DNA from: Streptomyces sp. NRRL S-244
Lineage (GTDB): Bacteria; Actinomycetota; Actinomycetes; Streptomycetales; Streptomycetaceae
DNA length: 64,000 nucleotides
Assembly: GCF_000717915.1 (NCBI RefSeq)
Contig: NZ_JOCX01000003.1
Coordinates: 411,692 to 475,691 of the forward strand
Reading direction: 5' to 3'
Positions within the stretch are counted from its first letter, which is position 1. Each line of letters begins with the position of its first letter. The position numbers and the translations under genes are program-made. Shown in pieces: positions 17,446 to 24,427 of this stretch. The notes beneath the pieces were generated by a model. It was given only the letters and a program-made list of their open reading frames with translations. It was not told the DNA's origin and made no database searches.

Positions 17446-18963
17446 TCAGTTGACCGCGGGGCCCGCGGTGTCGGTCACCCACGCCCATTCGGACCAGGTG
17501 GAGAATCCGGTCTGCCATTTGTGGAAGACGCCGGAGCCGCTCGTACCGAACACCTCGAGACGCCCGTCGGCATTGGTGGCGGCGGTGACCTCGGTTCCGC
17601 CGCGGCCGAACTCGGCCCACTGGCTGTACGGGGCGTTGAGCCCGGTCTGCCATGTCTGCATGGCCACGGTGTTGTTGATGGCGAAGACCTCGACCCGGCC
17701 GTCGGCGGTGCGTTCGCTCGTCAGCTGTGCGTCGGCGGGTCCGCCGGAGGGCTCCCATTCGGACCAACTGGACGCACTGGTCTGATACTTGTGGAAGACG
17801 CCCACGGGACCCGAGGCGAAGACCTCCAGCCGCCCGTCGGCGTTGTGGTCGACGGTCAGATCGCGTCCGCCACCGCCGAAGTTGTCCCAGGAGGACCAAC
17901 CGCCGTTGACCGCGGTCTGGTACTGGTGCTGGAAGGTGTCGCCGTTGATCGCGAACACCTCCAGCCGCCCGTCCGGGGACTTCTCCATCTCGATCCGGCC
18001 CTGCGCCGGCCCGCCGCCGGTGGGCTCCCACTCGGACCAGCCTCCACTGGGCGCGTTCTGGTACCGGTGGAAGATCCCCGCCGGACCCGAGGCGAACACC
18101 TCGATCCGGCCGTCGGCATTGGTGCCGGCGGCGATGTCGCGTCCGCCACCGCCGAAGCCTTCCCAGCCCGACCATCCCGCGGAGGGCGCGGTCTGGTAGC
18201 GGTGCTGGAAGGTGTTGCCGTTGATGGCGAGCAGTTCGAGCCGGCCGTCCGCGTTGGGGGCGATGGCCAGTTCGGCGTTGCCGGGGCCGCCGAGGGCTTC
18301 CCAGGCGGACCAGCCGCCGTTGGCGGTGGTCTGCCAGGCGTGGTGCACGCCGTCGGCCCCCGCCGCGAACACCTCCAGCCGGCCGTCCGCCGACCGGGCC
18401 GACACCACCCGGCCCGACTCCACCGGATGCACCACGGGAGCAGGCCCGGGTCCGGGACCCTGGCCCGGCATGCAGGGGAAGGTCACCCCGCGTTCCGCGA
18501 GGTACGGCTCGGGGTCGGTGCGGACGCTCGCGTTCGGGTCGCCCCAGATCCGCAGGTGGAGGTGGGGCCCCTCGGACTGGCCTTCGCTGCCCACGAGCGC
18601 GATCTGCTGCCCGGCCGTGACGTGGTCGCCGGTGGCGACGTCCCGCCGCTGCATGTGCCCGTACTCGGATATCGTCCCGTCGCCGTGCAGGATGCGGATC
18701 CACTGGCCGTAGCCGTCTGCGGGACCCGAGTTGATCACCTTGCCGTCGCCCACGGCGTAGATCGGGGTGCCGTAGTCGCTCGCGATGTCTATGCCGTTGT
18801 GCTCTTGGCTGTAGTGCTGGATTATCCAACCGGAATTCGGGCACGAGGCGGCGAAGCCGGCGGCCCGGGCAGCCGCGGTGGACGGGGCCACCAGCGGCGG
18901 CAGTACGGCGGCTGTCGCCGCCAGGACCAGCCCCAACGCGCGTCGCGAAAGACCGAGAACCAC
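17446..18963 (-). CDS. Secreted M23 metallopeptidase with PLL-type seven-bladed propeller
   Basis: The 505-residue protein begins at GTG, with an export signal LSRRALGLVLAATAAVL that has adjacent arginines. The LytM/M23 domain (residues ~35-165) has zinc-ligand motifs EHNGIDIAS (HxxxD) and GPHLHLRIWG (HxH). M23 enzymes cut peptide cross-bridges in peptidoglycan. A Gly/Pro linker leads to seven repeats in which blades 2, 4 and 6 (FAINGxTFQHxYQ) differ from blades 1, 3, 5 and 7 (FASGPxGVFHKYQ). It is the first gene of the operon with the transglycosylase and GH43-like genes. A palindrome at 19034 lies in its promoter region. Confidence 0.87.
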   Translation of the reverse strand: MVLGLSRRALGLVLAATAAVLPPLVAPSTAAARAAGFAASCPNSGWIIQHYSQEHNGIDIASDYGTPIYAVGDGKVINSGPADGYGQWIRILHGDGTISEYGHMQRRDVATGDHVTAGQQIALVGSEGQSEGPHLHLRIWGDPNASVRTDPEPYLAERGVTFPCMPGQGPGPGPAPVVHPVESGRVVSARSADGRLEVFAAGADGVHHAWQTTANGGWSAWEALGGPGNAELAIAPNADGRLELLAINGNTFQHRYQTAPSAGWSGWEGFGGGGRDIAAGTNADGRIEVFASGPAGIFHRYQNAPSGGWSEWEPTGGGPAQGRIEMEKSPDGRLEVFAINGDTFQHQYQTAVNGGWSSWDNFGGGGRDLTVDHNADGRLEVFASGPVGVFHKYQTSASSWSEWEPSGGPADAQLTSERTADGRVEVFAINNTVAMQTWQTGLNAPYSQWAEFGRGGTEVTAATNADGRLEVFGTSGSGVFHKWQTGFSTWSEWAWVTDTAGPAVN

Positions 18964-19033
18964 GTGACGTTCCTCCCCCTGGTCGTCAAGCCGGGACGTA
19001 CGGGAACGTAGCAACGGCCCGGGACCAGGGGAT

Positions 19034-19047
19034 CCGGAACATTCCGG
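19034..19047. promoter_or_regulatory. Palindrome upstream of the propeller-hydrolase operon
   Basis: CCGGAACATTCCGG has 6-bp perfect arms with a 2-bp centre, 71 bp upstream of the M23 gene start. It is the only obvious dyad between this operon and the tetR stop. It is a candidate operator; no regulator is assigned. Confidence 0.35.
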
Positions 19048-19096
19048 AATGACACGCGAGCGCGGCTCGGGTAGGGCTGGACGCCCCTGCTTGCGC

Positions 19097-19129
19097 TCAG
19101 CCGGCGGTCAGCCGGCGGTCAGCCGGCGG
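19097..19129. repeat. Three tandem 11-bp repeats at the tetR stop codon
   Basis: TCAGCCGGCGG occurs three times head to tail. The last copy carries the stop codon (TCA, read as TGA) and final residues of the TetR gene. Because 11 is not a multiple of three, gain or loss of units changes only the 3' non-coding side unless the stop is lost. Confidence 0.85.
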
Positions 19130-19781
19130 TCAGGGCCTCCACCTCGGCCGCGTAGAGCCGGGCGGGGTCCAGGCCCATGCCCGTGAAGTGGCCCGCCAGT
19201 TCGAGGGACAGCACGCCGTGCAGACGGCTCCAGAAGGCCAGCGCCAGGCGCAGGGCGGACGGCGGGGCGTCGGGGTGGCTGCCGGCCCAGTCCCGGTGGC
19301 CGGCCAGGTGCTCCTCGAAGCCCCCCTCCCCCTCCCCCTGTTCGGCGGCCACACAGGCGTCGAGCAGGACGGACATCATCTCGGCGGTGATCGCGGTGGT
19401 GTCCTGCGGCGCGTGGTAGCCGGGTACCGGGGTGCCGTAGACGAGGAAATAGCGGTGCGGGTCCTCCAGGGCCCAGCGGCGCAGCACCTTCGCCAGTGCG
19501 GCGAGGCCGGGCCGGCCCCCTCCCGCGTCGCCGGCGGCGGCGAAGGCGTCGGCGAGGCTGCGGTACGCGTCCCGGATGAGCTCGGTGATCAGCTCGTCGC
19601 GATTGGCGAAGTACCGGTACAGCGCCGGTCCGCTCATCCCCATCTGTTTGGCGATGGCGTTGAGGGACAGCGCGGAGGCGCCGGAGCCGGCGATCTGCTG
19701 CCAGGCCTTCTCCTTGACCTCCTCGCGCACCTGCTGCCGGTACCGCTCGCGAGGGGTCTCCGTACGTCCGGTCGTGCCCAT
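19119..19781 (-). CDS. TetR-family transcriptional repressor
   Basis: The 220-residue protein has an N-terminal TetR helix-turn-helix (LSLNAIAKQMGMSGPALYRYF, residues ~40-60) and an all-helical ligand domain of the WHG/TetR_C_13 type (VLRRWALEDPHRYFLVYGTPVPG). The ATG with GAGAGG 8 nt upstream was chosen over a GTG 9 nt further upstream. It is divergent from a quinone oxidoreductase gene. Two inverted copies of one 19-bp site lie between them, so it very likely represses both itself and that gene. The inducer is unknown. Confidence 0.9.
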   Translation of the reverse strand: MGTTGRTETPRERYRQQVREEVKEKAWQQIAGSGASALSLNAIAKQMGMSGPALYRYFANRDELITELIRDAYRSLADAFAAAGDAGGGRPGLAALAKVLRRWALEDPHRYFLVYGTPVPGYHAPQDTTAITAEMMSVLLDACVAAEQGEGEGGFEEHLAGHRDWAGSHPDAPPSALRLALAFWSRLHGVLSLELAGHFTGMGLDPARLYAAEVEALTAG

Positions 19782-19818
19782 GCCCGCCACCTCTCTTCGC
19801 CCGCCACATCCGTATCGA

Positions 19819-19837
19819 GTTAGAAGCTATCACTAAC
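19819..19837. promoter_or_regulatory. Putative TetR operator, tetR-proximal copy
   Basis: GTTAGAAGCTATCACTAAC has GTTAG/CTAAC ends. Its reverse complement matches the second site at 19898-19916 in 15 of 19 positions. It lies 38 bp from the tetR start, between -35-like and -10-like elements for leftward transcription. Confidence 0.6.
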
Positions 19838-19871
19838 GGCAAGTCCCCTCACGATCGGACGAACGATTCGC

Positions 19872-19900
19872 TTGACATCCTCGATATGCCCGCTCATTCT
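19872..19900 (+). promoter_or_regulatory. Probable promoter of the quinone oxidoreductase gene
   Basis: A perfect -35 hexamer TTGACA (19872-19877) is followed after 17 bp by CATTCT (19895-19900) as a weak -10. The second TetR operator overlaps the downstream edge, which fits repression by steric block. Confidence 0.5.
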
Positions 19901-19916
19901 AGTTACAGCTTCTAAC
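19898..19916. promoter_or_regulatory. Putative TetR operator, oxidoreductase-proximal copy
   Basis: TCTAGTTACAGCTTCTAAC shares AGCTTCTAAC exactly with the reverse complement of the site at 19819-19837. It overlaps the -10 region of the rightward promoter. Confidence 0.6.
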
Positions 19917-19968
19917 AAACACGAGAAGCCGAAACAACAGCCGAGGCAACGAGCCCCTTCTGGAGGTC

Positions 19969-21003
19969 ATGGTGAACACCGTCGAGCGCGTGGAGATCGT
20001 TCTGCCGGGCAAGGTCGAGCCCGAGGGCCTGGAGCTGCACCGGGGCCCGGTCCCGGCGCCCGCGGCCGGACAGGTGGTGGTCGCGATGGAGGCGACGGGA
20101 GTCTCCTTCGCCGAGCAGCAGATGCGCCGCGGCCGCTACTACGACCAGCCCCCGTTCCCCTTCGTCCCCGGATACGACCTGGTCGGGACGGTGCAGGCGG
20201 TGGGTGAAGGCGTCGGCTCCGGCCTCCTCGGCCGGCGGGTGGCCGCCCTGACGAAGACCGGAGGCTGGGCGAGCCACATCGCGCTCGACGCCGCCGACGT
20301 GGTGGAGGTCCCCGACGGAGTCGGCGCGGTGGACGCCGAGACGGCGGTCGTCAACGGCATCACCGCCTGGCAGATGCTCCACCGCAAGGCCCGGGTGCGC
20401 GCCGGCCAGACCGTCCTGGTCCACGGCGCGAACGGCGGCGTCGGATCGGTCCTCGTCCAGCTGGCGCTCGCCGCGGGGGTCAGCGTGATCGGCACCGCCT
20501 CCACCCGCCACCACGACGGACTGCGCGCACTCGGGGTGATCCCCATCGACTACCGCTCCGGCAACGTCTCCGCACGGGTACGGTCGCTCGCGCCCGGCGG
20601 GGTGGACGCGGTCTTCGACCACGTCGGCGGCGAGGGCATCGTCGATTCCTGGCGGCTGCTGGCCCCCGGCGGCACCCTCGTCTCGTACGGCACCGCCGCC
20701 ACCCGCGACGACCAGGGCTCCGGCTCGTGGCCGGTGCTCAAGCTGCTGGGCCGGGTGTGGGTGTGGAACGCGCTGCCCAACGGCCGCCGCGCGTACTTCT
20801 TCAACGTGTGGGCCGGGCGCGCCTACGCCAAGAACCGCTTCCGGGCACGGCTGCGCTCCGACCTGACCCAGGTGTTCACGGCCCTGCAGCGCGGCGAGAT
20901 CACGGCCAAGGTCGCCGCCGAGATCCCGCTGACCCGCGCCGCCGAGGCGATGCGCCTGGCCGAGTCGGGCACGGTCGCCGGAAAGGTGGTCCTGGTCCCC
21001 TGA
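19969..21003 (+). CDS. Zinc-independent quinone oxidoreductase-like MDR protein
   Basis: The 344-residue medium-chain dehydrogenase/reductase has PPFPFVPGYDLVGTVQAVGEG in the catalytic domain and the NADPH Rossmann motif VLVHGANGGVGSVLVQLA. It lacks the structural-zinc cysteines and resembles quinone oxidoreductase/enoyl reductase members that reduce quinones or activated double bonds. GGAGG lies only 2 nt before the ATG, so the adjacent GTG (second codon) could be the actual start. It is divergent from the TetR gene and is followed after 106 bp by an SRPBCC gene on the same strand. Confidence 0.87.
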   Translation: MVNTVERVEIVLPGKVEPEGLELHRGPVPAPAAGQVVVAMEATGVSFAEQQMRRGRYYDQPPFPFVPGYDLVGTVQAVGEGVGSGLLGRRVAALTKTGGWASHIALDAADVVEVPDGVGAVDAETAVVNGITAWQMLHRKARVRAGQTVLVHGANGGVGSVLVQLALAAGVSVIGTASTRHHDGLRALGVIPIDYRSGNVSARVRSLAPGGVDAVFDHVGGEGIVDSWRLLAPGGTLVSYGTAATRDDQGSGSWPVLKLLGRVWVWNALPNGRRAYFFNVWAGRAYAKNRFRARLRSDLTQVFTALQRGEITAKVAAEIPLTRAAEAMRLAESGTVAGKVVLVP

Positions 21004-21052
21004 TCCGGCGACCGGTGCGGCAACCCGCCGCGCACCGCACCATCCCCCACCG

Positions 21053-21094
21053 CACGCCCACGCCCACGCCCACGCCCACGCCTTCGCCTACGCC
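21053..21094. repeat. Hexanucleotide tandem repeat (CACGCC)n
   Basis: Five perfect CACGCC units (21053-21082) are followed by the variants TTCGCC and TACGCC. The repeat ends just upstream of the SRPBCC gene's ribosome binding site and is non-coding here. Confidence 0.9.
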
Positions 21095-21109
21095 TCCAGG
21101 AGACCCGTC

Positions 21110-21640
21110 ATGCTGACCGCCCTGCTCGCCAAGACCGCAGCCCTGCCCGTCGCTCTCACGATCGGCATCTCCGGTACCGCCCGGCACCACCCCGTGGAGA
21201 TCGACCGCGACGCCCCGGTCATCACGCGCGACGACATCGTCATCCACGCACCGCTGGAGCGGATCTGGAAGATCCAGACCGACGTCGAGGGCTGGCCGGC
21301 CTGGCAGCCCGAGGTCATCGAGGCGACCAAGCGCACGCCCGGCCCGCTGCGGCCCGGGTCCGTGTTCCGCTGGTCCGTCCACGGCCTCGCCGACATCGAC
21401 TCCACCGTCAAGCAGGTCGTGCCGCAGCGCCGTATCGCCTGGGGCGGACCGGCGCAGGGGATCACCGCGGTCCACGTGTGGACCTTCACGCCGTGCAAGG
21501 ACGGGGTGCGCGTCCACACGGAGGAGTCCTGGTCCGGCGCCCCGGTCGAAGCCAACGCGCCCGCCCTCCAGCAGGCCCTCGACACCTCGCTCGACACCTG
21601 GCTGCACCGCCTGAAGGCCGAGGCCGAGAGCCGGTCCTGA
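21110..21640 (+). CDS. SRPBCC-family (START/polyketide cyclase-like) protein
   Basis: The 176-residue protein has the helix-grip pattern: DDIVIHAPLERIWKIQTDVE at the start, then GWPAWQPEVIEATK, GSVFRWSVHGLADIDSTV, and an amphipathic C-terminal helix (LQQALDTSLDTWLHRLKAE). Such proteins bind hydrophobic ligands in a cavity; many have no known enzyme activity. The first ~20 residues are hydrophobic. An AGGAG precedes the ATG. It probably shares the TetR-controlled transcript of the oxidoreductase. The ligand is unknown. Confidence 0.8.
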   Translation: MLTALLAKTAALPVALTIGISGTARHHPVEIDRDAPVITRDDIVIHAPLERIWKIQTDVEGWPAWQPEVIEATKRTPGPLRPGSVFRWSVHGLADIDSTVKQVVPQRRIAWGGPAQGITAVHVWTFTPCKDGVRVHTEESWSGAPVEANAPALQQALDTSLDTWLHRLKAEAESRS

Positions 21641-21650
21641 GAGGGGTGCC

Positions 21651-21667
21651 CCCCGGCCCGGCCGGGG
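21651..21667. terminator. Short GC hairpin between convergent genes
   Basis: CCCCGGC and GCCGGGG form a 7-bp stem with a 3-nt loop. It sits between the SRPBCC stop (21640) and the isochorismatase-like stop (21670), so it may be a weak bidirectional terminator. Confidence 0.4.
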
Positions 21668-21669
21668 TG

Positions 21670-22269
21670 TCAGCCGGCGGACGGCAGCAGCGCGCGCAGC
21701 CCGACGGTGTCGATGACATGGGCCCGGGCCGGGAACACCCTGTCGAGCAGCACCCGATGGGCCTCGGGGTCGCGGTCGGCGACCCCGTCGGACAGGACGT
21801 AGACGCGGTAGTCGCGGTCCACGGCGTCGACGAGCGTGGACAGGACGACGCCGCTGGTGCTGATCCCGGCGAGGACCAGCGTGTCGATACCGCGGTCGCC
21901 CAGCTGCCGGTGGAGGTCGGTGGTGGAGCCCGCGCCGATGCGAACCTTTCGTACGACGATGTCGCCGTCCTCGGGGGCGATCCGCTCGTCGATCCGGGTG
22001 GCAACGTCCTCGTGGTGCAACAGCTTCGCCGCGGCGATCGGGCTGAAGGTCTTGTTGGCCTCCGGAACCGCCGCCCAGTCCTCCTCCGTGAAGGCCACGC
22101 GGACGTAGCCGATGGTGCCGCCGGCGGCACGGACGCCGGCGATGGCGTCCTTGACCCGCTCGACGAGCGTGTCGGGCTCGGGTGTGCTCGCGACGATCCC
22201 GTTCTGGAAGTCCATGACGAGCAGGGCGGTCCGCTCGGGGACGAGGGTCGGGAGGGTGATGGCGTTCAC
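21670..22269 (-). CDS. Isochorismatase-fold hydrolase lacking the catalytic cysteine
   Basis: The 199-residue protein has the isochorismatase/cysteine-hydrolase fold: catalytic-type Asp20 in LLVMDFQNG, Lys108 in VVRKVRIGAG, and the nucleophile-loop segment LAGISTSGVVLSTLVDA. The position normally held by Cys in nicotinamidase-like hydrolases is Val141, so thioester chemistry is not expected; isochorismatases proper also lack this Cys. The GTG start overlaps the MFS stop by 4 bp, giving a marR-MFS-hydrolase operon. The substrate is unknown. Confidence 0.82.
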   Translation of the reverse strand: MNAITLPTLVPERTALLVMDFQNGIVASTPEPDTLVERVKDAIAGVRAAGGTIGYVRVAFTEEDWAAVPEANKTFSPIAAAKLLHHEDVATRIDERIAPEDGDIVVRKVRIGAGSTTDLHRQLGDRGIDTLVLAGISTSGVVLSTLVDAVDRDYRVYVLSDGVADRDPEAHRVLLDRVFPARAHVIDTVGLRALLPSAG

Positions 22270-23765
22270 GCGGGGGTCTCCTTGGCGTCAGGGGTACGGG
22301 AGATACGGGCCGGGCGGCTCGTCCCGCGGGCCGTCAGCCGGCGGTCGAACACGGCGAGCAGCAGGGCCGCGAGGCCCGCGACGACCAGCACGAGGCCGAG
22401 GACGTGCAGGCCGTGGTCGCTCGCCCCGCCGCGGAAGACGAGGCTGCCGATCACGGCGGAGGCTATGGATCCGAGGTATCCGCAGGTCCGGAGCAGCCCG
22501 GAGGCGGTGCCGATCTGGTCGGGCGGCGCCGCGAGGTAGAGGGCGGTCTGGTTCCCGACCGTGGTGGTGGCGGTCGTGATGCCGAAGACCAGGGTGACGA
22601 GCACGATGGCGATCGCAGGGCTGTGGGAGGTCAGCAGCATGATGCCGACCGAGCCGAGCAGCATGGTCAGCGCCGAGGCGATCACCGGTCCGCGCACCAG
22701 GTTGCGGCGGGCGAGCGGGCGGGCGAACAGCGCGGACACGGCCCCCATCGGCAGCAGCAGGAGTCCGGCCTCCAGGGTGGACAGCCCGTGTGCGGCCTCC
22801 ATCCACTGGGTCATTCCGTACATCACGGAGTAGACGCCGAGCAGGATGAGTGCCTGCCGCAGGTACGTACGGGCGAGGGCGCCGTTGGCGGCGAGGCCTC
22901 GGAAGTCGAAGAACGGCGACGCTTTCCGCAACTCCCATATGACGGTGGGTACGGCGACCAGTACGAAGGCGGCGAGCGCGGCCCACCGGACCTGCGGAAG
23001 GCCCGTCAGGAAGACGACGAGCGCGCTCGTCGACGCGGCGAAGCCGAGGATGCCGGGCAGGTCGATCCGGCCGGCGAGCTCACGGAAACGGTTCTGCCCG
23101 CCGCCGAGTGCAGGATCCGCGGGATTCGCAGGATTCGCGGGCAGCACGGGATCCTGGGGAAGCCAACGCACGGCCACCGTCATCGCGATCACGGTGACCG
23201 GGATGTTGATCAGGAAGGCCCAGCGCCAGCCCGCGGTGCCGACCAGAAGGCCGCCGATCGGCGGTCCGACGGCGGCGGTGGCCATGCCCGCGATCGCGAG
23301 GCCGCCGAGCACCGCGCCCGGCGGGGCGCCGAGGCCCGCCTCGTCGGCACGGCGCCGGATCAGCACCATGGCACAGGGAAAGGCGGCCGAGGTGCCGATG
23401 CCGACCAGGACGCGGGCGACGGTCAGCATCGCGAGGTTCCGGCCGAAGCCGCCGACCAAGCCGCCGAACAGCACGAGCACGATGCCCGCGAGGAAGATCC
23501 GGCGCGCGCCGATGACCTCCGCCAGCTTGCCCGCGGTGGGCTGGGCGACGGCGCTGGCCAGGTAGAGCGAGGTGATCAGCACGGCGGTGCTGCCCACCGG
23601 GACGTGCAGCTCGGCGGCGATCGGCACCAGGGCGGTCGCGATGATGGAGCTGTTGACGGCGTTGAGACTGGAGCCCACGTAGAGCGGGGCCGTGAACGTC
23701 CACGCGAACGGCTTGCGGGCGAGGCCGGATGCCGTCGCGGTGGCCCGGCGGGTGCCGGTCCTCAT
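22266..23765 (-). CDS. MFS drug-efflux-type transporter (DHA2-like)
   Basis: The 499-residue membrane protein has about 14 predicted helices. The N-terminal NAVNSSIIATALVPIAAEL resembles motif D1, and GKLAEVIGARRIFLAGIVL is the loop 2-3 signature. Such proteins export drugs or metabolites by proton antiport. Its start overlaps the MarR gene stop by 4 bp (ATGA), so it is translationally coupled to its probable repressor. The hydrophilic loop with NPANPADPALGG near the middle is low-complexity. Confidence 0.86.
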   Translation of the reverse strand: MRTGTRRATATASGLARKPFAWTFTAPLYVGSSLNAVNSSIIATALVPIAAELHVPVGSTAVLITSLYLASAVAQPTAGKLAEVIGARRIFLAGIVLVLFGGLVGGFGRNLAMLTVARVLVGIGTSAAFPCAMVLIRRRADEAGLGAPPGAVLGGLAIAGMATAAVGPPIGGLLVGTAGWRWAFLINIPVTVIAMTVAVRWLPQDPVLPANPANPADPALGGGQNRFRELAGRIDLPGILGFAASTSALVVFLTGLPQVRWAALAAFVLVAVPTVIWELRKASPFFDFRGLAANGALARTYLRQALILLGVYSVMYGMTQWMEAAHGLSTLEAGLLLLPMGAVSALFARPLARRNLVRGPVIASALTMLLGSVGIMLLTSHSPAIAIVLVTLVFGITTATTTVGNQTALYLAAPPDQIGTASGLLRTCGYLGSIASAVIGSLVFRGGASDHGLHVLGLVLVVAGLAALLLAVFDRRLTARGTSRPARISRTPDAKETPA

Positions 23766-24307
23766 GCGCTGCCGTCGCTCGGGTCGGCCGGTTCGGCCGG
23801 GGCGGCCGGTTCGGCCGGGGCGGCCGGTTCGGCCGGGGCGGCCGGGCCGCCGGTCAGGTCGGCCGCGGCCAGTCGCTCCAGCAGCTCGACGGCCTTCTCC
23901 ACGTCCTCCAGCCGGTCCGGTGGGACGAGCCGGTCGATGGCACGGGCCAGATAGGCCGCGCGCCCCGCGAGCAGCTTGTCGATCAGCTCGGTGGCGGCGG
24001 GATCGGCGCTCATCAGCTTCCGGCGGCCGTCCTGCGGGTCCGGCTCGCCGTGGATCAGGCCTGCGGCCTTGAGGACCGCCAGGCTCTGCGCGATGGACTG
24101 CGGACTGACGTGCTCCAGCGAAGCGAGCCGGGCCGCGGTGACCGGGCCCTCCCGTACGACGCTCGCCAGGACGGTGAGCTGCGTGACGGTCAGGCCGGTC
24201 GCGTCCTGCCCCGATTCCGCGCGCAGGCGGGCGCGCAGCCGCTTGATCGCATCGTTGAGGCGCTGCGCGGTCGCAGCGGACGCCCGCGGCCCGGGGTTCG
24301 TGGTCAT
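23762..24307 (-). CDS. MarR-family regulator with C-terminal EPAAPA repeat tail
   Basis: The 181-residue protein has a winged-helix MarR domain: LTVTQLTVLASVVREGPVTA, LEHVSPQSIAQSLAVLKAAG as the recognition helix, and DPQDGRRKLMSADPAA as the wing. The last ~25 residues are a Pro/Ala/Glu repeat encoded by three perfect 18-bp DNA repeats. The ATG lies 6 nt after a -10-like TACGGT, so a leaderless or near-leaderless transcript is likely. It heads the operon with the MFS and hydrolase genes and is divergent from a DUF998 gene across a highly symmetric region. Confidence 0.88.
   Translation of the reverse strand: MTTNPGPRASAATAQRLNDAIKRLRARLRAESGQDATGLTVTQLTVLASVVREGPVTAARLASLEHVSPQSIAQSLAVLKAAGLIHGEPDPQDGRRKLMSADPAATELIDKLLAGRAAYLARAIDRLVPPDRLEDVEKAVELLERLAAADLTGGPAAPAEPAAPAEPAAPAEPADPSDGSA
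23790..23843. repeat. Three perfect 18-bp coding repeats in the MarR tail
   Basis: GGTTCGGCCGGGGCGGCC occurs three times in tandem. It encodes the AAPAEP-type tail of the MarR protein in frame, so copy-number change would lengthen or shorten the tail by six residues. Confidence 0.9.
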
Positions 24308-24401
24308 GCCTCCACCGTAAAACTCCACAAGCAACTTTGCCAAGTTACTTGTCGAATTCAGTAAGTGGATCGAATTATCCACTTACTGCTACGGTGGAGG
24401 C
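24308..24401. promoter_or_regulatory. Nested inverted repeats in the marR / DUF998 divergent promoter region
   Basis: Three dyads are visible. Outer arms GCCTCCACCGTA (24308-24319) and TACGGTGGAGGC (24390-24401) match perfectly and supply a TACGGT -10-like box in each direction. CAAGcAACTT-tgcc-AAGTTaCTTG occupies 24328-24351. CAGTAAGTGGAT-cgaatt-ATCCACTTACTG, perfect 12-bp arms, occupies 24359-24388. Leftward, TTGGCA lies 18 bp from TACGGT, which is 6 nt from the marR ATG. MarR proteins bind such palindromes, so dual control by the MarR product is the simplest reading. Confidence 0.7.
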
Positions 24402-24427
24402 TCGCTCGTCGACGAAGAGGAGTCCCG

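Noticed and set aside
15903..18963. Assembly duplication as the cause of the two similar propellers
   Set aside because: The copies differ at many positions spread through all blades and are attached to different catalytic domains, so they are paralogous, not an assembly artefact.
23790..23843. CRISPR array
   Set aside because: The repeats are directly abutting 18-bp units without spacers, in frame within a gene.
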